Assembly (NCBI GenBank): GCA_022843845.1
Contig: JALHMW010000005.1
Coordinates: forward strand, 1-64,000
DNA: 64,000 nucleotides
Direction: 5' to 3'
From: Archangium sp.
Lineage (GTDB): Bacteria > Myxococcota > Myxococcia > Myxococcales > Myxococcaceae
Of this stretch, positions 51,986 to 59,664 are shown piece after piece (position 1 is the stretch's first letter; each line of letters begins with the position of its first letter). The notes below the pieces were generated by a model, which was given only the letters and a program-made list of their open reading frames with translations, was not told the origin of the DNA and did no database searches. Made by a program: the position numbers and the translations under genes.

Positions 51986-52774
51986 ATGCGCTCGTTCAAG
52001 TGGACCCTCGTCGTTGGGGTGGTGGTGATGGGCGTGGTGGGCACGGTGATGGCCGGTGGTGCGCCGTCGAGCTCGCCGCTGGTCTACTCGGGCACGCTGC
52101 AAGACTCGGTGGGCGCTCCGCTCTCTGGCCAACAGGAAGTCACGGTGCGCCTCTTTCCCATCGCCTCGGGTGGCGTGCAGGCGTGCGCGACGACGCCGCA
52201 GATGCTGACGCCAGACCCGCTTGGCCGGTTCTCGGTTCAACTGGGTGCCGCGTGCGCAGACCAGGTTCGCGCGCAGCCCGACCTGTTCATCGAGCTCCAG
52301 GTCAACTCGACCGTGTTGCCACGCGTGAAGCTCAACGCCGTGCCCTACGCCCTCGAGGCCGACCGATCGAACGTTGCGGGCCGCGTCGTGAGAAACAGCA
52401 TCACCTTTCCTGACGGAGGCACCACGCGCCCGCTGAGCTTCAACGGCGCGTTCTGCGGCGCGACGGCCCCACTCAATGGGGGGCGGGGCGGCTACCGCGG
52501 GTTGAAGACGCTCTGCGAGTTCACCTGCGGCACAAGCACGGCCCACGTGTGCTCGACGCAGGAGGCCGTGTCGTCCTTCTCTATCGGCCTGAACTTGCCG
52601 ACGGGCTGGTTGTCCGGGGCGCACATCGCCTTCGGAACCGCCACGAGCAACTACGACGACTGCATGGGCTTCACGATCGGCACCGCTGCCTCGAACGCTC
52701 CCGTCTGGGAGCCGAGCGGCCGCGTCAGCGGGGCCTTCTGCAACGAGTCTCGGCCGTTCCTGTGCTGTGACTGA
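51986..52774 (+). CDS. Secreted protein with fibre-like N-terminal module and Cys-rich C-terminal domain
   Basis: The 262-aa product has a GGAGGAGG ribosome-binding site and a signal (TLVVGVVVMGVVGTVMA). An N-terminal module reads LVYSGTLQDSVGAPLSG then PRVKLNAVPYALEA, a pattern recurrent in myxobacterial secreted proteins of unknown role. The C-terminal half holds eight Cys and an aromatic Gly-rich fold (GYRGLKTLCEFTCG, NYDDCMGFTIGT) that could be a small carbohydrate-binding or collagen-like fibre tip domain. It follows the Asp-Ala-Gly lipoprotein by 26 bases and likely shares its transcript. Confidence 0.65.
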   Translation: MRSFKWTLVVGVVVMGVVGTVMAGGAPSSSPLVYSGTLQDSVGAPLSGQQEVTVRLFPIASGGVQACATTPQMLTPDPLGRFSVQLGAACADQVRAQPDLFIELQVNSTVLPRVKLNAVPYALEADRSNVAGRVVRNSITFPDGGTTRPLSFNGAFCGATAPLNGGRGGYRGLKTLCEFTCGTSTAHVCSTQEAVSSFSIGLNLPTGWLSGAHIAFGTATSNYDDCMGFTIGTAASNAPVWEPSGRVSGAFCNESRPFLCCD

Positions 52775-52802
52775 AGGGCCCCATCACCAGTCGAGGCTGA
52801 GG

Positions 52803-54428
52803 TCAGTTCTCGCGCAGCTCTTCTGCGATGCGGTCGACCGCGACCTGGAGTTGCTCGAGCTCGTCGGGCGAGTTGGCGGTGTCGAGCCGGCTGCGCACCA
52901 TCGTGAGCTGACGCTCGAGCAACTGCACGTCGAGGCCACCCTTCTTCGCCCTGGCGACGCCGCGATCGAGGAGCCTGACTTTGTCCTGGAGCCGCTGCCG
53001 CGGAGTCAGGCGCTTCTGCGCATCGGCCTTCGCGTCGGTCGTCGGCTCCACCGGCTTCGCCTCCACCACGGGCGTTGGCTCAACCGGGGGCTGGGGCTCC
53101 GCAACCGAGGTTGGGGTCGGGTGGGAAGCCACGGGCTCTGGCTGCGCCACCTGAAGCGGGGCGACTGCAGCGACCGCGGGGAGGGCTTCCGTCGAGCCTC
53201 TCGCGACCCAGGCGACCGCCGCCACGACGACGGCCCCCAGCAACCCCAGCACGGCGAGCGGCGCCCGGCTCTTCTTGACGGACTGGGCGAGGTCGGCGGT
53301 CGGCGGCCCGCGCGACGCCAATGCAGCCACCGGAGTCGCAACGGGCGGAGCGATGACGTCCGGCACCTCACTCGCGAGCGTGCGGGCACGCGCCGCGACG
53401 TCAGGCGCGAGGACGCCGGTCCCATTCACCGCAGGCGGCACGCCCGGCTCGGGGGTCCTCGCCTTCACGAAGGTCTGCTCGAGCGGCTGCATGGGGTCGA
53501 ATGGCGCGATGGGCTCGTCAATGGTCTTCAGCGCCGAGGGATCAGAGACCGCGACCCTCAGGCGCGCAAGCTCGCGCCGCAGCTCGTCGGCCGAGCCGTG
53601 CCGCTCATGACTTCGCTTCGAGAGCAGTCGCATGATGATGGCGTCGAGCGTTCCCGGGAGCGAGGGGTTGCGCGACGACGGCGTGGGAATGGGGGCCTCG
53701 AGGTGCTGGTAGATGACGCGCACCGCGTTGTCGCCGGTGTAGGGCAGTGAGCCGGTGACGAGCTCGAAGAGAATGACGCCCATCGCGTAGAGGTCGAGGG
53801 CCGGCCCGACCGATTCCCCGCGTGCCTGCTCGGGCGCCATGTACGACGGCGTCCCCAACACGACGCTGGCCTTGGTTTCCTGCACGACCCCCATCTTGGC
53901 GATGCCGAAGTCGAGCAGCTTCACGTGCTGCTCCCCTGTCGGGGTGCGGCACAGGAAGATGTTCGAGGGCTTCAGGTCTCGGTGAATGACGCCCGCCTGG
54001 TGTGCGGCGGAGAGCGCGCTGAGCACCTCATCGGCGATCTGCAAGACGTCGGGCAGCAACAGCGTTCGCCCCTGGGCGCGCGCCTCGCTGAGCGCGTCCT
54101 CGAGGGAGCGCCCCTCGAGGTACTCCATGATGATGGCCTGCCGACCGTCGGGCAGCTTCGCAGAGCCAAAGATGTCGACGATGCCCCGGTGGCGAATCGC
54201 GTTGACCGCGCGCGCCTCGGCGATGAGGCGCTGCACGATGTCGGCAGACTCGCCGATGTCCGCTTTGATGACCTTGATGGCGACGCGCTTGCCGATCTCC
54301 GTCTGCACGCCGGAATAGACGAGGCCCATGCCCCCTTCCCCGATGCGCGCCTCGATGACGTAGCCGGCGAGGGTGAGCCCTACGACGGGGTCCACGGCAG
54401 GAACCTGAGCAGTCACCCCACGGAGCAT
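52803..54428 (-). CDS. Membrane-anchored eukaryotic-type Ser/Thr protein kinase
   Basis: The 541-aa protein has an N-terminal Hanks-type kinase domain: Gly loop IGEGGMGLVY, Lys52 in VAIKVIK, HRDLKPSN (149-151) and DFG (173-175), and APEQARG. All catalytic residues are intact, so it should be active. A ~100-residue Pro/Ala linker leads to one transmembrane helix near 390-412 (VLGLLGAVVVAAVAWVA). The extracytoplasmic part is Pro-rich then a C-terminal coiled coil. Myxobacterial kinases of this type regulate development and secretion. It converges on the surface-protein genes with 28 bases between ends. Confidence 0.9.
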   Translation of the reverse strand: MLRGVTAQVPAVDPVVGLTLAGYVIEARIGEGGMGLVYSGVQTEIGKRVAIKVIKADIGESADIVQRLIAEARAVNAIRHRGIVDIFGSAKLPDGRQAIIMEYLEGRSLEDALSEARAQGRTLLLPDVLQIADEVLSALSAAHQAGVIHRDLKPSNIFLCRTPTGEQHVKLLDFGIAKMGVVQETKASVVLGTPSYMAPEQARGESVGPALDLYAMGVILFELVTGSLPYTGDNAVRVIYQHLEAPIPTPSSRNPSLPGTLDAIIMRLLSKRSHERHGSADELRRELARLRVAVSDPSALKTIDEPIAPFDPMQPLEQTFVKARTPEPGVPPAVNGTGVLAPDVAARARTLASEVPDVIAPPVATPVAALASRGPPTADLAQSVKKSRAPLAVLGLLGAVVVAAVAWVARGSTEALPAVAAVAPLQVAQPEPVASHPTPTSVAEPQPPVEPTPVVEAKPVEPTTDAKADAQKRLTPRQRLQDKVRLLDRGVARAKKGGLDVQLLERQLTMVRSRLDTANSPDELEQLQVAVDRIAEELREN

Positions 54429-54435
54429 AGCCGCA

Positions 54436-54506
54436 GCGCAGGCCGAGCATCACGCCTGATGAGCTCTGGGCATCGCCATGCCCCAGGTGATGATCAAGCC
54501 GCTGAG
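54436..54506 (+). pseudogene. Degenerate duplicate of the desaturase 3' end
   Basis: This segment aligns with 50221-50297, the last codons and stop of the desaturase. The first 30 bases match at 28 positions, then nine bases are replaced by two, then about 35 of 38 bases match, with a one-base insertion before the stop. The seven-base loss shifts the frame. No other part of the desaturase is present here. Confidence 0.85.
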
Positions 54507-54891
54507 AGCCCGTGGGCGCCCGACCCATCGCAAGCCGGCTTGACTGACGCCACTCGGCTCGCGCCGCTGGCCGCAGCGTCATGAGTTCGCTTTGCGTCGA
54601 CGCGGCCGAGCGCTCATCGAGTCTGAAAGAAGCACATGAGGGAGCCGTCGAGGATTGGCGATCGATGACTGATGCGGAACTGGGTGCGATCGACCAGAGA
54701 GTTCTCCGACGGCTCCAGGATATCGTTGTCTTCAGACTCGACCGAACGGCCTTCGCAAGGAACGTCGAGCCCCGTGACGCGCTCTCGAGCGAGCGGGGTG
54801 CGGTGGTCGACCGCTCGCAGACGCCCGCATACGACAACGCCCGCTCCAGTTTCCCGGAGCGGGCGCGATCGACTTCAGGCAGGCGCTGCGA
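54507..54891. other. Intergenic stretch without a recognisable gene
   Basis: Between the duplicated desaturase end and the Cys-rich lipoprotein gene I find no convincing gene. A plus-strand frame opens at ATG 54581 but runs through the terminator hairpin and far into the opposite-strand lipoprotein gene, and its composition is not typical. Base composition here looks less GC-rich than the surrounding genes. It may be degraded or foreign sequence. Confidence 0.5.
54838..54865 (-). terminator. Hairpin terminator of the Cys-rich lipoprotein gene
   Basis: A perfect 10-bp stem (CGCCCGCTCC with GGAGCGGGCG) encloses an 8-base loop and lies 26 bases after the stop of the minus-strand lipoprotein gene. 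On that strand it is followed by TTGTCGT, a weak T-rich run. Confidence 0.75.
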
Positions 54892-56013
54892 TCACATGGA
54901 GCAGGTGCCGAAGCCCGTGGCCATGTTGTTCTGGCACTGGCCAGCGCCGCAGCTGGGCATGCCACCGTCCACATTACAGAACGCGCGGCAGATTCCAGAC
55001 TGGCCACCGGCAGCCGCTGCGACGCACTGCAGACCGCGCGCGCAGAAGGCCGAGGTCGTGCACGCTCCACCAGACATCACCGTGCCGCCCGACTGACAGA
55101 CCGGAGTTCCAGCGACGCCCAACTGGCAGGCCTCGGTCGCCTGGCAGGGCGACTGATCGAAGGGGTTGCACGGCGTCACCGCCGAGCAGACGGCGTGGAG
55201 CTCACTGGCTCCGCCCTGCATCGCGGCGAACTGCACGCCTGTGTTGCACTCAGAACCAGGGCTACACATGTTGATCGGTCCGCAGAAGCGGCGGCAGGTC
55301 GCCGTTCCACCGCCAACGAACCCGACGCACTGCGCGCCCCGCTGACACGAATCAGGAACCGCCTGCTGGCAAGGCGCGTTGTCGGCCGTTCCACCGTCCC
55401 CAAGGCCGAACGGCGTGCAGACCCGCTCAACGCCACCATCGCCCACAGGAATGATCATGCACTTGGTGTTTGCCCCAGCGCAGTCCTGGGCGAGCACGCT
55501 ACAGGCCCCGGGGATACAGGTGCCCGCGAAACCGTTGATGCTAGTGCGCACGCATTCGGAACCGGCTGGGCAGATCGGGTCGGTGATGATGTCGCAGGGC
55601 TCACGAACGACAGCACCGCCGCCGGTGCCCATCGTTCCACCCGCAGTCCCGCCGCCCGTGCTCGACGTTCCACCACCCGTGCTCGACGTTCCACCACCCG
55701 TGGACGACGTGCCGCCGCCAGTGCCCGACGTGCCACCACCAGTTCCCGACGTGCCGCCGCCCGTCGCGACCGAGCCGATGCACGACTTCGTGGTCGTGTT
55801 GCAGGTCTGGCTCGCCGCCGAGCAGTTCGTGCACGCGTTTCCCGAGCTGCCGCACGCCGCGTCCGTCAGCTTGTCAGGAGCGACACAGGTTCCAGCGTTG
55901 CAGCAGCCGGTACAGTTGTTCGGGCCGCAGTTGCTCGCGGGAGTTCCACAGGAGGGGACCGTCGCCAGGATGAAGCCGAGAAGGGCCCCGAGAGAAAGCG
56001 CCTTGAATTTCAT
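54892..56013 (-). CDS. Cys-rich lipoprotein with TGGGTSS repeats
   Basis: The 373-aa product has a GGAG ribosome-binding site and a lipobox (GFILATVPSC). A Cys-rich N-terminal part (NCGPNNCTGCCNAGTC) is followed by a low-complexity linker of repeated Gly-Gly-Gly-Thr-Ser units, then ~200 residues of Cys-rich modules (CPAGSECVRTSINGFAGTC, CSPGSECNTG). Pairs of Cys at regular spacing suggest disulfide-bonded EGF-like or Kazal-like modules. Myxobacteria have many such surface lipoproteins; no enzyme motif appears. Confidence 0.75.
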   Translation of the reverse strand: MKFKALSLGALLGFILATVPSCGTPASNCGPNNCTGCCNAGTCVAPDKLTDAACGSSGNACTNCSAASQTCNTTTKSCIGSVATGGGTSGTGGGTSGTGGGTSSTGGGTSSTGGGTSSTGGGTAGGTMGTGGGAVVREPCDIITDPICPAGSECVRTSINGFAGTCIPGACSVLAQDCAGANTKCMIIPVGDGGVERVCTPFGLGDGGTADNAPCQQAVPDSCQRGAQCVGFVGGGTATCRRFCGPINMCSPGSECNTGVQFAAMQGGASELHAVCSAVTPCNPFDQSPCQATEACQLGVAGTPVCQSGGTVMSGGACTTSAFCARGLQCVAAAAGGQSGICRAFCNVDGGMPSCGAGQCQNNMATGFGTCSM

Positions 56014-56127
56014 GAGGAACTCCAGATGAGCACGACCGGTCCGGCCCGGGCGTGAAGCGCGCGCACCCAAACTCACACTGATGCACACGTCAAGCGACGC
56101 GACTGACGGACCGCGGCAGCGATCGAT

Positions 56128-56649
56128 TCAGCCGCCGTCCTTCGAGCCCACCAGGTACTGGAGCCCTCTGGGCTTCTCGAGACTGCATGAGGCCACCGCC
56201 GCGGAAGGATCGATCGCGTCGCTGCCCTCCTGAATCGCCAACACCTTCCGACCCGCGCCGATCACGAACGAGACGCGCTTCGCGATGGTGATGAGCGGGT
56301 ACTTCACGTCGTAGGCCTTCATGAGCACGCCGTCGCGATCGCTCACGAAGGGGAACGGGGCCTTCAGGCTCTCTTTGAACTTGAGCGAGTTGGCGCCGTC
56401 ATCGCCCGACACCGCGATCACCGTTCCGTGGTTCTTCTCGATGTCGGCATACCGGTCCCGGTACGCGGTGAACTCGCGTGTTCAGCCAGGGGTGAACGCT
56501 TTGGGGAAGAAGGCCACCACCACGGGGCCGCGCTCCACCAGCTTCGACAGCGTCAGCTCGCGACCGTCGACGTCCTTCACCGTGAAGTCTGGCGCCACGT
56601 CTCCCACGACGGGCGACGCAGCGAGCACGACGAGCGCGACGGTCAACAT
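56128..56649 (-). CDS. Exported selenocysteine-containing peroxiredoxin (AhpC/TSA-BCP type), UGA read as Sec
   Basis: Reading through one in-frame TGA at 56484-56482 gives a 173-residue protein with an intact thioredoxin fold. It begins with a signal-like [16 protein letters not shown], then [21 protein letters not shown] and [18 protein letters not shown], where peroxiredoxins have FTPGCTxE. The UGA thus replaces the peroxidatic cysteine (position 56). Downstream the sequence continues as [15 protein letters not shown] and ISFVIG-like strands without any frame break. A SECIS-like hairpin follows the UGA. A late Cys ([10 protein letters not shown]) could act in resolution. Without readthrough the two halves (residues 1-55 and 57-173) make no sense. 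Alternatives are a point mutation or sequencing error. Confidence 0.85.
56447..56466 (-). promoter_or_regulatory. Candidate SECIS hairpin in the peroxiredoxin mRNA
   Basis: Fifteen bases after the UGA the mRNA can form a seven-pair stem, GCGUACC with GGUAUGC (one G-U), around a six-base loop GGGACC. The loop begins 22 bases after the UGA and opens with G residues, as in bacterial SECIS elements that recruit SelB within ~16-37 bases of the UGA. Confidence 0.65.
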
Positions 56650-56693
56650 GCCGATGAGCTAACCGCAGCCTTCAGACGACGCCACTCGCACTG

Positions 56694-57962
56694 TCAACGA
56701 GGCAGGCGCGCCCAGACCGCTGCGGCGGCTTCCCGGCTGGCACGCGCGAGCTCGGCCACGTCGACCGACAGCGGCTTGCGCTTCCACAACCGCCACATGC
56801 CATCGACCATCACCGACTCGACGTGCTGCGAGGCCATGCCGTGGAGCAGGTGCGATGACAGCGACTCCGAGGTGAGCGGCGTCGGCGGCTGGTAGTCGAG
56901 CACCACGAGATCGGCGACGGCCTCTTCCCGCAGCGGCCCGATCGTCTGGCCGAAGGCGGCCGACGCGAGGCGATGGCCGTTGGCGATGAAGCGCAAGATG
57001 TCGATGGGTTGACCCGCGTCGCGGGTGCGCAACGACGCCACCTGCGCCTCGGCGAGCGTATCGAGGCTCATCACGTCGGTCCCCAGACACGCCCGGACGC
57101 CGAACTTCGAAGGCGTCGCCAGGCCCGTCTGACCGTTCATGTTGCTCCGGCCCGCGTGCACCACCCACGCGCCGCGCATGAGGAGCTCGGACAGCTGCGG
57201 CCACGAGAAGTGCACCGCTTGAGAGATGACCGTCTTCTCGCCGATGAGCTCTTTGGCGAACAACCGCTCGAGCGGAGCCGCCCCGAAGCGCTCGAGGCTC
57301 TGGGTCTCTTCGCGAGGGTCTTCGGCGACGTTGATCAAGCTCAGCGCACCGGTGCCGGTCGCGATCGCCTTCACCGCCGCGAGCGCCTCGTCGGAGGTGT
57401 CGCCCAGATGTGCGAGCCCGACGGCGCCACGGAACCGTCCCCGCGCCCGGCTGATGAAGCCGGTGACTTCTTCGAGCGCTTCTTCCCGGCTCACGATCCC
57501 CGCGCGATCGGAGATCTCGTAGGCGAGGACGCCGCGGATCCCCGTGTCGTTGAGCCCATGCGCCAGCCGGCCCATCGAGCCCGGCACCACCTTCGGTGAG
57601 GCATGCAGCGCGAAGACGGTCGTCGTTCCCGCGCACAGACCTTCGAGCCCACCCACCGCGGCCGCCGCCTGCACGTCGTCGAGGCTGAGCGCGGTTTCGA
57701 GCTGCTCGAGCAGCGCCAGGCTGTCGATGAAGCCACTGCTGCGAGGGAGCCCGCGCGCGAGGCCCGCGTGGAGGTGGTGATGGGCGCTGACCAGCCCCGG
57801 CATCACGAGCCGACCGCCCAGCTCGGTCACCTCCTCGGAGGGAAGGGGCTCGAGCGATGCGCCGCGCGCGACGATCTTTCCCTTGTCGACGCGGAGGTCA
57901 GCGCGCTCGACCGACGGCGGCTCGATCTCGATCAGCGTGGCGCCTTTGAGGAGCGTCGTCAC
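56694..57962 (-). CDS. SsnA-like amidohydrolase with altered metal-ligand positions
   Basis: The 422-aa protein follows the SsnA/chlorohydrolase amidohydrolase pattern: RLVMPGLVSAHHHLHAGLARG with the His-x-His pair, GRSNMNGQTG, CLGTDVMSLD with the catalytic Asp, and DYQPPTPLTSESLSSHLLHGM. Two positions usually His in SsnA differ: the segment normally His-x-Ala-Glu-Asp reads LINVAEDP, and the usual VAHG reads VISQAVH. The metal site may be altered or the enzyme inactive. SsnA in other bacteria lies in selenium-related gene clusters. The start is GTG at 57962. The selenocysteine peroxiredoxin follows after 44 bases on the same strand. Confidence 0.75.
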   Translation of the reverse strand: MTTLLKGATLIEIEPPSVERADLRVDKGKIVARGASLEPLPSEEVTELGGRLVMPGLVSAHHHLHAGLARGLPRSSGFIDSLALLEQLETALSLDDVQAAAAVGGLEGLCAGTTTVFALHASPKVVPGSMGRLAHGLNDTGIRGVLAYEISDRAGIVSREEALEEVTGFISRARGRFRGAVGLAHLGDTSDEALAAVKAIATGTGALSLINVAEDPREETQSLERFGAAPLERLFAKELIGEKTVISQAVHFSWPQLSELLMRGAWVVHAGRSNMNGQTGLATPSKFGVRACLGTDVMSLDTLAEAQVASLRTRDAGQPIDILRFIANGHRLASAAFGQTIGPLREEAVADLVVLDYQPPTPLTSESLSSHLLHGMASQHVESVMVDGMWRLWKRKPLSVDVAELARASREAAAAVWARLPR

Positions 57963-58218
57963 AGGGCGCGCGAGGCTAGCGCCAGAACTGCTCGAGGCCC
58001 CGCCAAAAGAACCGTCATGACATCTGACAGTGATGGACCTGGCGGCTGGAGCACGGACTGTCCCGATCCCAGTCAGATCAGGACGATGGTGTCGGAACCC
58101 TCGTCCGGAACCCCGCACAACCTACCGGATTCAGGAACGAAACACCGGGGCACACACCTTGCTCAGGGCGCGCACCAGTACGCACACGCAGTGAGTGGCA
58201 GCATAGGGAGCAGTCGAC

Positions 58219-59664
58219 ATGAAGGTTCGAGTCCTCTCCACGGTGTTGGCCGGCGCCGTCTTCGGGAGTGCATGCGGCCCGGTCGAACTCCCGCCAGGCG
58301 CTGAAATCGCCGAGCAGCAGTCACAGCAGATCATCGGCGGCACCGTGGCCATGGGTGACCCGGCGGTCGTCGCGCTCGTGGTCGGCTTCGGCGGCCGCTA
58401 CTCGAGCTACTGCACTGGCTCCCTCATCGGGCCGAAGACGGTGTTGACGGCGGCGCACTGCATCTACGCGCAGGGCCAGAACGCGCCGTACTCGGTCGCG
58501 TTCGGCACCTCCGCGGCGAGTCCGACCTCGGTCGTTCGCGTGGTGGGGCAGACGCGCCACCCGATGTACACGGGCCAGAGCAACGACTTCGGTCTGCTGC
58601 AGCTCGAGCGCGCGGTGGTCACTGTTCCCCTCCTGCGCATGAACGACTCGCCGATGGTGAGCTCGCTCCTCGGCATCCCCGTGCGTCACTCCGGCTTCGG
58701 CGTGACGGACGGCCGGACCCAGAGCGGCGGCGGCACCAAGCGAGAGGTCAGCACCCCGCTCCGCCGCATCATGTCCACCAGCTTCGAGTCGGGCGGCATG
58801 GGCAAGCAGACGTGTCAGGGCGACTCGGGCGGGCCCGGCTTCATGGTGTTCCCCGGAGAGACCACGGAGCGGCTGGTCGGCGTCGTGAGCTACGGCGATC
58901 AAGCCTGCCAGCAGTTCGGCGTCGACATGCGCGTCGACACCCAGCTCCCCTGGATTCGTCAGACGATGGGCCGCTGGGAAGAGCCGACCTGCGAGCTCGA
59001 CGGGTTGTGCAAGCCGGGCTGCGAGGTCGTCGATCAAGACTGCGCGTGCGCGACCGATGGCCAGTGCACCGCCGAGTGCATCAATCTGTCGACCGACACC
59101 GACTGCCCGAAGGACTGTGGCCCCAACGCGATCTGCTCCATCAACGAGTGCCCCCGCCCCGACCCAGACTGCGTCACCGAAGGTGGGCTCTGTTCAGCCG
59201 AGACCCAGTGCCGCGGCCGCAAGTGCGTGAACGACGCGCAGAACACCGACACGTATTGCAGCCGCGTGTGCACTCAGAAGGCCGACTGCCCTGCCTCGAT
59301 GGAGTGCAACGGCGGTGTGTGCCGCGTGCCCCCGCGCCCGGAGCGACGGCTCCTCGACTCGTGCACGGCCCTGATCGACTTCTGCCTCACCAGCACCTGC
59401 AACGGCCCGCAGAACGGCATCACGCGCTGTGTGATTCCGTGCAGCGTGACGGCCGACTGCGGCGACGGCTCCGCATGTGAAGGCGGCACCATGGGCGGCC
59501 GGTATTGCCGGCCCTTCAACGTCGACTTCATGCCGAAGACCCTGCCCGGTGTGCAGCCGGGCCTGGGCGTGGCGGCGAAGGGCTGCTCGGCAGCGCCCGG
59601 TGGACTGTGGGCAGCGCTCGTGCTGATGGTCCCGATGTTCCGTCGTCGCCGGGTCTCCTCATGA
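58219..59664 (+). CDS. Trypsin-like serine protease with Cys-rich domain and MYXO-CTERM-like tail (1)
   Basis: The 481-aa product starts with a lipoprotein-like signal (AGAVFGSAC) and a chymotrypsin-fold domain that begins at IIGGTVAMGD. The triad is visible: His80 in LTAAHCIY, Asp123 in SNDFGLLQL and Ser202 in QGDSGGP, so it should be active. From about residue 250 a Cys-rich region with CAC, DPDC and SCTALIDFC modules follows. The C-terminus reads KGCSAAPGGLWAALVLMVPMFRRRRVSS, a Cys then a hydrophobic helix and Arg cluster typical of MYXO-CTERM sorting. Its stop overlaps the second protease start (ATGA). Confidence 0.85.
   Translation: MKVRVLSTVLAGAVFGSACGPVELPPGAEIAEQQSQQIIGGTVAMGDPAVVALVVGFGGRYSSYCTGSLIGPKTVLTAAHCIYAQGQNAPYSVAFGTSAASPTSVVRVVGQTRHPMYTGQSNDFGLLQLERAVVTVPLLRMNDSPMVSSLLGIPVRHSGFGVTDGRTQSGGGTKREVSTPLRRIMSTSFESGGMGKQTCQGDSGGPGFMVFPGETTERLVGVVSYGDQACQQFGVDMRVDTQLPWIRQTMGRWEEPTCELDGLCKPGCEVVDQDCACATDGQCTAECINLSTDTDCPKDCGPNAICSINECPRPDPDCVTEGGLCSAETQCRGRKCVNDAQNTDTYCSRVCTQKADCPASMECNGGVCRVPPRPERRLLDSCTALIDFCLTSTCNGPQNGITRCVIPCSVTADCGDGSACEGGTMGGRYCRPFNVDFMPKTLPGVQPGLGVAAKGCSAAPGGLWAALVLMVPMFRRRRVSS

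Noticed and set aside
54581-55096. Plus-strand frame of 171 residues
   Set aside because: It runs through a clear terminator hairpin and into the opposite-strand Cys-rich lipoprotein gene, and its sequence resembles no protein.
56128-56421. Short stand-alone frame read as a separate gene
   Set aside because: It is only the C-terminal part of the peroxiredoxin; the missing N-terminal half lies directly upstream in the same frame across a UGA.
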